54,340 bases of DNA from contig NZ_JAUYAF010000004.1 in assembly GCF_030693625.1 (NCBI RefSeq), forward strand, positions 1 to 54,340, read 5' to 3'. The translations under genes were made by a program, and so were the position numbers. Positions 6,964-14,860 of the stretch are shown here, one piece after another; the stretch's first letter is position 1; every line of letters starts with the position of its first letter. The notes under the pieces are model-generated. The model was not told where the DNA came from, searched no databases, and saw only the letters and a list, made by a program, of their open reading frames with translations. The DNA is from Phenylobacterium sp. Its GTDB lineage: Bacteria; Pseudomonadota; Alphaproteobacteria; Caulobacterales; Caulobacteraceae.

Positions 6964-7793
6964 TTCGTCGACAGACAGATCACCTGGGCCACCCGCAGGT
7001 CGCGGCGCAGGGCGTCGGCGACGCGGCCGTAGTTGTCGGTGGTGACGCTCTCGCCGACCGCGAAGCTGGCGGGACGTTCGTGGGCCTCGGACATGGCCGC
7101 GCCAAGCGTCTCAGGCGCGGTGGTGTAGATGCGGCCCCGGCGGGGGGCCTCGGCCACGGTCACCCCGATCACCCGGCCCGCGCTGTCGAGGGCCGGCGCG
7201 CCCGACAGGCCAGCCAGCGTGCCCTTCAAACCGTCGGTGCGACCGGTCTCGGCCCAGACCAGCACCGGCTCGGTGCGGGCGCCCCGGCCCCGCACCACCA
7301 GGTTCTCACGCCCCAGCAGCCGCGAGGTGGCCTCGCCGGACTGGCCCTGGGGGAAGCCCGGATGATAGGCGCGGTCGCCCCGGCGCAGCTTCTGGTCGAG
7401 GCCCAGGGGCAGCGGCGGCGCCCCGCCCTCGGTGGTCAGGATCGCGGCCTCGCCCCGCTGGTCGATGCGGACCTTGGCGGCCACGCCGCGGCCCTCGGCC
7501 ACCACGATGGCGGCCTGGGTGCAGCCGTCCACCACGTGGCGGGCGGTGACCCAGACCCCGCGCTCGGCCACGGAAAAGGCGGTCCCCAGCCCCGGCTCAG
7601 CCTGGGCGGGGACGTCCACCACGATGGAGGGATCAAACGGCGAGGCGGGCCCCAGCGGCACGCCCTCTTCCCCGGGCACCGGCGGCGGCGGCGGCGGGGC
7701 GTCGGCGCGCTCCTGCCGGCCGACCGCGGCGATCAGCAGCGCCAGCACCACAGCCGCATAGACCAGCCAGTCCGGCAGCTTGGGGAAGAGCAT
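6960..7793 (-). CDS. Membrane-anchored trypsin-like serine protease homologue
   Basis: The 277-residue protein has one N-terminal membrane helix (about 10-24) and a proline-rich linker (PPPPPPVPG). A trypsin/HtrA-like domain follows. His86 (TARHVVDG) and Ser197 (GLSGAPALD) sit in proper catalytic contexts. At the position where the family has Asp (normally Asp-Leu-Ala-Leu) this protein has GEAAIL with Glu115, so the triad may be altered. There is no PDZ domain. It would face the periplasm. Its start is 7 bases after the stop of the DUF350 gene, so the two are almost certainly co-transcribed. The substrate is unknown; it may be a weak protease or a peptide-binding pseudoprotease. Confidence 0.75.
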   Translation of the reverse strand: MLFPKLPDWLVYAAVVLALLIAAVGRQERADAPPPPPPVPGEEGVPLGPASPFDPSIVVDVPAQAEPGLGTAFSVAERGVWVTARHVVDGCTQAAIVVAEGRGVAAKVRIDQRGEAAILTTEGGAPPLPLGLDQKLRRGDRAYHPGFPQGQSGEATSRLLGRENLVVRGRGARTEPVLVWAETGRTDGLKGTLAGLSGAPALDSAGRVIGVTVAEAPRRGRIYTTAPETLGAAMSEAHERPASFAVGESVTTDNYGRVADALRRDLRVAQVICLSTN

Positions 7794-7800
7794 GGCCCCC

Positions 7801-8229
7801 TCAGCCCGCCACGGCGGCGGCGAGGATCAAGGCGGTGGCGAGCTTGGCGCCCACCAGCAGGGCGGCGGCGGAGATCTCGCCTTCCTGGATTCGCTGGGGC
7901 AGGCCGCGCAGCAGCATGTCCACCAGGCGGAAGATCAGCAGTTGCACCACCACCGTCGAGGCGCCCCAGATGCCGATCTCGATCAGCGATGTGGAGGCCG
8001 TCAGCGACACCGCCAGCGGGATGGACAGGCCGATCATGACCCCCCCAAGCGAGAGGGCTGCGGCCGAGTTCCCCTCGCGGATCAGGGCGATCTCGCGGTG
8101 TGGGGTCAGCAGCACGTAGAGGACGCTGCCGAGGAACAGGATCAGGACCGTCAGCCCCGCATGCAGCAGGGTGATGGGAAAGCCGGTGGCGAAGGCCTGG
8201 ATCTCAGGCGACTGGAGCTCTGGCGGCAT
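7801..8229 (-). CDS. DUF350 family membrane protein
   Basis: The 142-residue protein has four transmembrane helices (about 18-40, 55-75, 82-100, 118-140). The segments LGSVLYVLLTPHREIALIREGN and AALSLGGVMIGLSIPLA match the duplicated two-helix unit of DUF350 proteins. That family often sits beside membrane proteases, spermidine synthase-like genes or phage-shock-like genes. Here its partner is the protease-like gene directly downstream. The molecular role of DUF350 is not established; involvement in membrane stress is inferred from neighbours in other genomes. Confidence 0.82.
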   Translation of the reverse strand: MPPELQSPEIQAFATGFPITLLHAGLTVLILFLGSVLYVLLTPHREIALIREGNSAAALSLGGVMIGLSIPLAVSLTASTSLIEIGIWGASTVVVQLLIFRLVDMLLRGLPQRIQEGEISAAALLVGAKLATALILAAAVAG

Positions 8230-8298
8230 CGGGATCCTTGGGCGAGGAACTGGCGGTCCCCATCGTTAGCATGGACTTTTCGGCGAGGCGAAAACCGT

Positions 8299-9549
8299 TC
8301 AGGCGGCGGGCGAGTCCAGGACCTCGGGCTCCGCCACGGCCTTGCGCCGGGCGCTGGCGCGGACCTTCTCGCTCTCGCTCTTCAGCTGACCGCAGGCCGC
8401 CAGGATATCGCGCCCGCGCGGGGTGCGGATCGGCGAGGCGAAGCCGGCCCGGTTGAGGATGGCGGCGAACTTCTCGATCGCCCCCCAGTCGGAGCAGACA
8501 TAGTCGGTCCCCGGCCAGGGGTTGAAGGGGATCAGGTTGATCTTGGCCGGGACGCCCTTCATCAGCTTCACCAGGGCCAGGGCCTCGGCGGGACTGTCGT
8601 TGACGCCCTTGAGCATCACATATTCGAAGGTCACCCGACGGGCGTTGGACAGGCCCGGATAGGCGCGGATCCCAGCCATCAGCTGTTCGATCGGGTACTT
8701 CTTGTTGAGCGGCACCAGCACGTCGCGCAGCGGATCGTTGGTGGCGTGCAGGGAGATGGCCAGCATGGCCTGGGTGCGGTTCCCCAGCGCCTCCAGCTCC
8801 GGGACCACGCCCGAGGTGGAGACCGTGATCCGCCGCCGCGAGATGGCGATGCCCTCGCCGTCCGAGATGATGTCGATGGCGTCGGCGACGTTGTCCAGAT
8901 TGTAGAGCGGCTCGCCCATGCCCATGAAGACGATGTTGGAGAGCCGGCGATCCTCCTTGGGAGACGGCCATTCGTCCAGGTCGTCGCGGGCCACCTGAAC
9001 CTGGGCCACGATCTCGGCGGCGGTCAGGTTGCGGACCAGGGCCTGGGTGCCGGTGTGGCAGAAGGTGCAGTTCAGGGTGCAGCCCACCTGGGACGAGACG
9101 CACAGCGCCCCGGCCCGGCCAACGTCGGGGATGTAGACGGTCTCCACCTCGATGCCCGGCGCCATGCGGATCAGCCACTTGCGGGTGCCGTCCTTGGACA
9201 CCTGGCGCTCGACGATCTCAGGCCGGGTCAGGGTGAAGGCCTGCGCCAAGACCGCGCGGGTCTCCTTGGCGATGTCGGTCATCGCCTCGAAGTCGGTGAC
9301 CCCATAGTGGTGGATCCAGCGCCACATCTGGTTGGCGCGCATCCTGGCCTTGGGCGCCGGGACCACGTCGGCGGCGATCAGCGTCTCCACCAGGCCCTTG
9401 CGGGTCAGGCCGCAGAGGTTCGGCTTCGTCGGAGCGGCCGCCACCGAGGCGGCGCGCGAAAGGTCGAGGGTGAAGCCCAAGGGGAGGAACTCGCTGGCTG
9501 GAAGCTCGCCAATATAGGGCCTGGCGCCTCCCACGCCAAATCGGCCCAT
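8299..9549 (-). CDS. rlmN: Dual-specificity RNA methyltransferase RlmN
   Basis: This radical-SAM enzyme methylates C2 of A2503 in 23S rRNA and A37 in some tRNAs. Seen in the protein: the N-terminal accessory helices ([10 protein letters not shown]), the iron-sulfur motif [11 protein letters not shown], the SAM-binding MGMGEPLYN, the ISLHATND segment, and the C-terminal methyl-accepting Cys in DILAACGQL. The open frame begins at the ATG at 9549 (416 aa). However, a near-consensus sigma-70 promoter lies inside its first 15 codons (9511-9539) with no ribosome binding site before 9549. The true start is therefore probably downstream, for example TTG at 9480 (393 aa), close to the usual length. 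A C-terminal basic tail ([12 protein letters not shown]) follows. Confidence 0.95.
   Translation of the reverse strand: MGRFGVGGARPYIGELPASEFLPLGFTLDLSRAASVAAAPTKPNLCGLTRKGLVETLIAADVVPAPKARMRANQMWRWIHHYGVTDFEAMTDIAKETRAVLAQAFTLTRPEIVERQVSKDGTRKWLIRMAPGIEVETVYIPDVGRAGALCVSSQVGCTLNCTFCHTGTQALVRNLTAAEIVAQVQVARDDLDEWPSPKEDRRLSNIVFMGMGEPLYNLDNVADAIDIISDGEGIAISRRRITVSTSGVVPELEALGNRTQAMLAISLHATNDPLRDVLVPLNKKYPIEQLMAGIRAYPGLSNARRVTFEYVMLKGVNDSPAEALALVKLMKGVPAKINLIPFNPWPGTDYVCSDWGAIEKFAAILNRAGFASPIRTPRGRDILAACGQLKSESEKVRASARRKAVAEPEVLDSPAA
9511..9539 (-). promoter_or_regulatory. Sigma-70 type promoter for rlmN
   Basis: On the minus strand TTGGCG (9539-9534), a 17-base spacer and TATATT (9516-9511) make a strong housekeeping promoter. 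Its transcript would begin near 9504, downstream of the first ATG of the rlmN frame. It therefore argues for a shorter RlmN than the longest open frame. Confidence 0.6.
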
Positions 9550-9651
9550 CGCCGCGCAGGGTCAAACAAATGTTCGGCGCCGGACTTCCGCCCAGGGAAG
9601 GGCTGCGCTAGCGTCCGCCAACTTTCGAAAAACGATGTCCGGGAGACGATG

Positions 9652-10653
9652 ATGAAGGCGCTGCTGAGCAAGACCACCGGGGGCCCTGAGACCCTGTCCT
9701 ACGAGGATGTGGACTCCCCGGAAGTCCGTCCCGGCTTCGCCGTGATCAGCACCAAGGCCGTGGGGATCAACTTCCCCGACGTGCTGATGATCGAGGACAA
9801 GTACCAGATGAAGCCGCCCCGGCCCTTCTCCCCCGGCGGAGAACTGTCGGGCGTGGTCAAGGCGATCGGCGAAGGCGTCACCAATGTGAAGGTCGGCGAC
9901 CGGATTCTCGCCAACACCGGCTGGGGCGGCCTGGCCGAAGAGGTCCTGCTGCCGGCCAACCGTCTGTGGCACATCCCCGACAGCATGCCCCACGACGTGG
10001 CGGCGGCCTTCATCCTCACCTATGGCACCAGCTATCACGCCCTGAAGGACCGCGGTCACCTGAAGGCCGGCGACACCATGCTGGTCCTGGGCGCCGCCGG
10101 CGGCGTCGGCCTGTCGGCCGTGGAGCTGGGCAAGGCCATGGGCGCCCGCGTCGTGGCCGCCTGCTCGTCCCAGGAGAAATGCGACCTGGCCATCAAGCAC
10201 GGCGCCGACGCGGGCGTCGTCTATGGCCGCGGCCCCTTCGACCGCGACGGCCAGAAGGCGCTCGGCGCGCTCTTCAAGGAAGCCGGCGGCGAGAACGGCT
10301 TCGACGTGATCTATGACGCGGTCGGCGGTGACTATGCCGAGCCCGCCCTGCGCTCCATCGCCTGGGAGGGCCGCTATCTGGTGATCGGTTTCGCCGCCGG
10401 CGACATCCCGAAGATCCCGCTGAACCTCACCCTGCTCAAGGGCTGCGACATCGTCGGCGTCTTCTGGGGCACCTGGACCACCAAGAATCCGGAACTGTTC
10501 GCCAAGTCGGTGGAGGAGCTGCTGGAGCTCTATGCCCAGGGCAAGGTGAAGCCCCACGTGTCGGAGCGCTTCCCGCTCTCCAAGGGCGCCGACGCCATCG
10601 CCCACCTGGGCAGCCGCAAGGCCATGGGCAAGGTCGTGGTGACGGTCGACTAG
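9652..10653 (+). CDS. NADPH:quinone oxidoreductase family protein
   Basis: The 333-residue zinc-independent medium-chain dehydrogenase has an N-terminal GroES-like fold with GINFPDVLMIEDKYQ and PGGELSGVV. Its Rossmann domain has the NADPH-binding AAGGVGLSAVELGKAMGARV. The zinc-ligand cysteines of alcohol dehydrogenases are absent, as expected for quinone or enoyl reductases. Two ATGs are adjacent (9649, 9652); the second is better spaced from GGGAGA. It starts 102 bases from the divergent rlmN frame and is followed 67 bases later by an SDR gene, possibly in one transcript. The likely role is NADPH-dependent reduction of a quinone or activated enone; the substrate cannot be told. Confidence 0.85.
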   Translation: MKALLSKTTGGPETLSYEDVDSPEVRPGFAVISTKAVGINFPDVLMIEDKYQMKPPRPFSPGGELSGVVKAIGEGVTNVKVGDRILANTGWGGLAEEVLLPANRLWHIPDSMPHDVAAAFILTYGTSYHALKDRGHLKAGDTMLVLGAAGGVGLSAVELGKAMGARVVAACSSQEKCDLAIKHGADAGVVYGRGPFDRDGQKALGALFKEAGGENGFDVIYDAVGGDYAEPALRSIAWEGRYLVIGFAAGDIPKIPLNLTLLKGCDIVGVFWGTWTTKNPELFAKSVEELLELYAQGKVKPHVSERFPLSKGADAIAHLGSRKAMGKVVVTVD

Positions 10654-10720
10654 GCCGGCGCCTCTCGACGCGGCGACCACCGCGCTTTAGTGATCGCCGA
10701 TCATATAAGGGGAGAGCGCA

Positions 10721-11575
10721 ATGGCGGGACGTCTTGAGGGCAAGGTCGCGGTGATCACCGGGGCCGCCTCCGGCATCGGCCTGGGCACGGTGGAGCTGTT
10801 CGTGTCCGAGGGCGCGTCCGTCGTCGCCGCCGATATCCAGGACGAAAAGGGCGCCATGCTGGAGAAGCGTTTCCCCGGCAAGGTCGCCTACGCCCACTGC
10901 GACGTGACGCAGGAGGCCGAGATCGAGGCCGCCCTGAAGCTCGCCAAGAGCGAATTCGGCGGCCTCGACATCCTGTTCAACAACGCCGGCATCTCCGACC
11001 GGATGACCTCCATCGCCGAGATCACCGCCGACGGCTGGAGCTGGATCTTCGACGTCCTGGTGCGCGGCCCGGCTCTGGGCATGAAGCACGCCGTGCCCCT
11101 GATGCTGGAGCGGGGCGGCGGCTCGATCATCAACACCGCCTCCATCGCCGGCCTGCAGGCCGGCTGGGGCCCCATCGCCTATTCCAGCGCCAAGGCCAGC
11201 GTCATCCACATGAGCCGCGCCGCCGCCGCCCAGCTCTCGCCGCAGAAGATCCGCGTCAACGCCATCTGCCCGGGCCTGATCGCCACCTCGATCTTCGGCG
11301 CCTCGCTGGGCCTGCCCCGCGAGGTGGCCGACCAGATGGCCGCCCGCGTCGCCGACAACGCCGCCAAGGTGCAGCCGGTGCCTAAGGCCGGCATGCCCGA
11401 GGACATCGCCAAGGCCGCCCTCTACCTGGCCTCCGACGACTCGGCCTTCGTCTCGGGGACCCACATCGTGGTGGACGGCGGCATCACCGTCGGCGGCCGC
11501 CATGCCTGGGACGCCACCGCGGGCTCGCCCTTCGCCGCCCTGTTCGGCGACGCCCTGCCCGGCGCGACGGCCTGA
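10721..11575 (+). CDS. SDR family NAD(P)-dependent oxidoreductase
   Basis: The 284-residue classical short-chain dehydrogenase has cofactor motif TGAASGIG at the N-terminus, NNAG in strand 4, catalytic Ser in INTASIAG, and YSSAK. The closing SGTHIVVDGGITVGG is typical. An Asp at the end of strand 2 (VAADIQ) suggests NAD rather than NADP. The ATG at 10721 follows GGGGAGAG. It is upstream of and nearly touching the oxygenase gene (3-base gap), so the three genes 10721-13223 probably form one unit. The substrate is unknown. Confidence 0.88.
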   Translation: MAGRLEGKVAVITGAASGIGLGTVELFVSEGASVVAADIQDEKGAMLEKRFPGKVAYAHCDVTQEAEIEAALKLAKSEFGGLDILFNNAGISDRMTSIAEITADGWSWIFDVLVRGPALGMKHAVPLMLERGGGSIINTASIAGLQAGWGPIAYSSAKASVIHMSRAAAAQLSPQKIRVNAICPGLIATSIFGASLGLPREVADQMAARVADNAAKVQPVPKAGMPEDIAKAALYLASDDSAFVSGTHIVVDGGITVGGRHAWDATAGSPFAALFGDALPGATA

Positions 11576-11578
11576 GGC

Positions 11579-12304
11579 TTGGCCCGGGCGCTGCAACTCA
11601 GCCGGGGCCTCGACTCCGCCAGGCTGCGCCCGGCCTTTGAGCGCTTCGGCCGCCTGCACCTGCCTGGCATCCTTCCAGTCCGGGACGCCCAGGCGATCCA
11701 TGCGGCCCTGATCGCCGCGCCCTACCACCGCTCCCTGACCGCCTCGGGAAAGAGCTACGACATCGCCCTCGACACCCTGGCCGCCATGCCGCCCGAGCGC
11801 CGGGCGGAGCTGGAGGCGGCGATCCTGGAGGGGGGCAAGACCGGCTTCCAGTATCAGTTCGACGCCTGGCGGCTCTCGGACCTGATGGAGGCCGGCCAGC
11901 GCACCGGCGGCGCCCTGGCGCCCCTCGAGGCGGTCTATGATCTGATCAACAGCGAGGGGTTCCTGGCCTTCATCCGCACCCTCACCGGCGACCCCCGCTG
12001 CGCCTATGCCGACGCCCAGGCCACCCGCTACCGGCCCGGCGACTTCCTCACCGCCCACGACGACGACGTGGCGGGCAAGAAGCGGCTCTACGCCATGGTG
12101 CTGAACTTCACGCCGGCCTGGCGGCCCGACTGGGGTGGACTGCTGGCCTTCCACGACGCCGATGGCCATGTCAGCGAGGCCTATACGCCTACCTTCAACG
12201 CCCTGAACATCTTCCGCGTCCCCCAGCAGCACGCGGTGACCCAGGTCGCCAGCTTCGCGGGCGCGGAGCGGCTCTCCATCACCGGGTGGATTCGTGAGCG
12301 CTGA
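11579..12304 (+). CDS. 2-oxoglutarate/Fe(II)-dependent oxygenase, prolyl-hydroxylase type
   Basis: The 241-residue protein carries the iron-binding facial triad: His160 and Asp162 in TAHDDDV and distal His218 in PQQHAVTQV. A 2OG-contacting basic residue is likely near the C-terminal ITGWIRER. The fold pattern LNFTPAWRPDWGGLLAF matches bacterial Ofd1/prolyl-4-hydroxylase-like enzymes. Translation appears to begin with TTG at 11579, three bases after the previous stop, indicating coupling. Its end overlaps the next gene by 11 bases. Family members hydroxylate ribosomal proteins or other prolines. The actual target here is unknown. Confidence 0.83.
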   Translation: MARALQLSRGLDSARLRPAFERFGRLHLPGILPVRDAQAIHAALIAAPYHRSLTASGKSYDIALDTLAAMPPERRAELEAAILEGGKTGFQYQFDAWRLSDLMEAGQRTGGALAPLEAVYDLINSEGFLAFIRTLTGDPRCAYADAQATRYRPGDFLTAHDDDVAGKKRLYAMVLNFTPAWRPDWGGLLAFHDADGHVSEAYTPTFNALNIFRVPQQHAVTQVASFAGAERLSITGWIRER

Positions 12305-13223
12305 CGCCCCGGCCAAGCCCGGCCTGTCCCCCAACCTGCACGGCGCCCTGTGGATGGTGGCCTCGGCCCTTGGCTTCACCGCCATGACCACCCTGATCAA
12401 GTATCTGGGGGACGACTACGCCGCCTCGCTGCAGACCTTCTACCGGCAGTTCTTCGGCTTCCTGATCATGCTGCCGGTGATCCTCAAGCACCGCGGCGCG
12501 GCCTTCGCCACCACCCGGCCCGGCATCCTGATCTTCCGCTCGGCGGCCGGCACGGTGGGGATGATCCTGTCCTTCTACGCCTTCCAGAAGATGCCGCTGG
12601 CCGACGCCAACGCCCTATCCTTCACCCGCACCCTGTGGCTGGTGCCGCTGGCCTTCTTCGTGGTGCGCGAGCCGGTCGGTCCGCTGCGCATCGGGGCCGC
12701 CGTCGTCGGCTTCCTGGGTGTCCTCATCATGCTGCGCCCCGGCGGGGGCGATGAGTTCGTCATCGGCCTGCCGGCCATGGCCATGCTGGCCTCGTCCTTC
12801 CTCTTCGCCCTCACCATCACCGGCATGAAGGTGATGACGCGCGATCATGCCCCCATGGTGCTGCTGGTCTGGTCGGCGACGCTCGGCCTGGTGCTGGCCG
12901 TGCCCGGCGCATTCCTGACCTGGCGTTGGCCAGAGCCTGTCGACCTGGCCCTGCTGGCGGCCATGGGCGTGCTGGGGACCATCACCCAGGGCTGCTACAT
13001 CAAGGGCATGTCCATCGGCGACGCCGGCGCCATGGCCCCCATCGACTATATCCGCCTGGTCTTTACGGTGATCGTCGGCTTCGCCCTGTTCCAGGAGGTC
13101 CCGGGGATCTGGACCATCGTCGGCGCGGCCGTGGTGGTGGTCTCCACGCTCTTCATCACCTGGCGCGAGCACGTGACCAGCAAGGCCAAGATGGCCGCGG
13201 CGGCGCTGGTGGAGCCCGTCTAG
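12294..13223 (+). CDS. DMT superfamily (EamA) permease
   Basis: The 309-residue inner-membrane protein has ten predicted helices in two EamA repeats of five (about 15-145 and 155-295). The first repeat contains FYAFQKMPLADANALSFTRTL and FFVVREPVG, hallmark segments of drug/metabolite exporters related to RhaT/YdcZ. Start is the GTG at 12294, inside the end of the oxygenase gene (11-base overlap), so the genes are translationally coupled. The TAG stop at 13221 is the first three bases of a palindromic repeat. The substrate is not predictable; export of a small metabolite is the family rule. Confidence 0.87.
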   Translation: MSADAPAKPGLSPNLHGALWMVASALGFTAMTTLIKYLGDDYAASLQTFYRQFFGFLIMLPVILKHRGAAFATTRPGILIFRSAAGTVGMILSFYAFQKMPLADANALSFTRTLWLVPLAFFVVREPVGPLRIGAAVVGFLGVLIMLRPGGGDEFVIGLPAMAMLASSFLFALTITGMKVMTRDHAPMVLLVWSATLGLVLAVPGAFLTWRWPEPVDLALLAAMGVLGTITQGCYIKGMSIGDAGAMAPIDYIRLVFTVIVGFALFQEVPGIWTIVGAAVVVVSTLFITWREHVTSKAKMAAAALVEPV

Positions 13224-13357
13224 AGCCTGATCCGTTGAGGCGGAATCGCTTCGCGATTCCGCCGATGCGGTGAATCAGGCTCCAGATATAAGCGAGAGCA
13301 TGATTCACGCCTGAGCCGGGACCGCTGCGCGGTTCCGTCTCAAGCGATCATGCTCTA
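13221..13357. repeat. Palindromic intergenic repeat, TAGAGC family, copy 1
   Basis: Two stem-loops lie in tandem. The first (13221-13284) is bounded by GAGCCTGAT / AATCAGGCTC with an inner GCGGAATCGC / GCGATTCCGC hairpin. The second (13295-13357) is bounded by AGAGCATGAT / ATCATGCTCT. The element starts with the TAG that stops the permease gene. Double-palindrome elements with AGAGCATGAT ends are widespread in alphaproteobacterial genomes. Confidence 0.8.
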
Positions 13358-13382
13358 GGTCGTCATTGGGAACCGGGGCGAC

Positions 13383-13802
13383 CTACCGCCCCATCCGCTC
13401 CAGGAAACCCTTGGCCGCCGCGCGGTGCCGAGGCTTCAGGTTCTTGCCCACCACCGCCATCATGGCGGCGAAGACCGCCGCGTCGTCGGTGAAGCCGATC
13501 ACGCCCAGGATATCGGGGAGCGCGTCGGTGGGCAGGACGAAATAGGCCAGCGCCGCCATCATCAGGCCCTTGGCGGCCTTCGGGGTCGCCGGGTCGCGGG
13601 CGCAGTACCAGACCGACAGGGCGTCGTCGGCGAAGGGGATCTTGGCCGCCACCTTGCGGAACTTGGGCCAGAAGCCCTCCGCCACCCGCTGCTCATTGAC
13701 CTTCTGCACCGCCGGGACCAGGGCGCGCTTGGGGTCGACCTCAGACCTTGGGTCGAAACCGTCGGCATTGACGTCGGGTGACGCTTTTGACTTGGAGCTC
13801 AT
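13383..13802 (-). CDS. YkvA family (DUF1232) protein
   Basis: The 139-residue protein has a polar N-terminal region and a DUF1232 core at about 85-125: MMAALAYFVLPTDALPDILG followed by GFTDDAAVFAAMM. The LPxDxxPD...G..DD pattern is the family signature. YkvA proteins are small membrane-associated proteins of unknown molecular function. The gene is divergent from the SDR gene at 13863 (60 bases between starts), so the two may share a control region. It has no clear link to its other neighbour, which ends in repeat copy 1. Confidence 0.87.
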   Translation of the reverse strand: MSSKSKASPDVNADGFDPRSEVDPKRALVPAVQKVNEQRVAEGFWPKFRKVAAKIPFADDALSVWYCARDPATPKAAKGLMMAALAYFVLPTDALPDILGVIGFTDDAAVFAAMMAVVGKNLKPRHRAAAKGFLERMGR

Positions 13803-13862
13803 CGGGCTAAAGCCTCGGGGGAAACAAGATCTGATCTAAACAGAACCGGGAGCGACGCGTCC

Positions 13863-14642
<780 letters not shown>

Positions 14643-14645
<3 letters not shown>

Positions 14646-14757
14646 AGCCCTTTCCGATCTGATTGCTTCAATCAGATCGGATAAAAGGGCTCTAATTCAA
14701 AACGTTAGAGCATTTTTCGATCCGATAAACGTTTCACACTTATCGGAAAATACTCTA
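14643..14757. repeat. Palindromic intergenic repeat, TAGAGC family, copy 2
   Basis: Two palindromes are joined by a short AT-rich linker: TAGAGCCCTTT...AAAGGGCTCTA (14643-14694) and TAGAGCATTTT...AAAATACTCTA (14706-14757). The same pair occurs in inverted orientation and near-identical sequence at 38136-38244. The leading TAG is the stop codon of the HSD10-like gene. Confidence 0.9.
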
Positions 14758-14779
14758 GGCGGAACACCCTGCGGCGGAG

Positions 14780-14804
14780 GGAACCTGAAGCCAAGCTTTA
14801 CGTT
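14780..14804 (+). promoter_or_regulatory. EcfG/SigT-type general stress promoter
   Basis: GGAAC (14780-14784), exactly 16 bases, then CGTT (14801-14804). This is the published consensus for the alphaproteobacterial general-stress sigma factor EcfG (SigT in Caulobacter). The hybrid kinase starts 56 bases downstream. The two boxes are also part of a 9-bp inverted repeat GGAGGGAAC / GTTCCCTCC. Assignment rests on sequence match and position only. Confidence 0.7.
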
Positions 14805-14860
14805 CCCTCCGGTTAGGGGTTCGGTATGCCCGGAACCCTGAGTGGGGGCATTGTCGCGTC

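Noticed and set aside
5496..9651. Open frames running through AmpG, the protease, DUF350 and rlmN on the plus strand
   Set aside because: They only remain open because of high GC; the only real gene in that frame starts at 9652 (quinone oxidoreductase).
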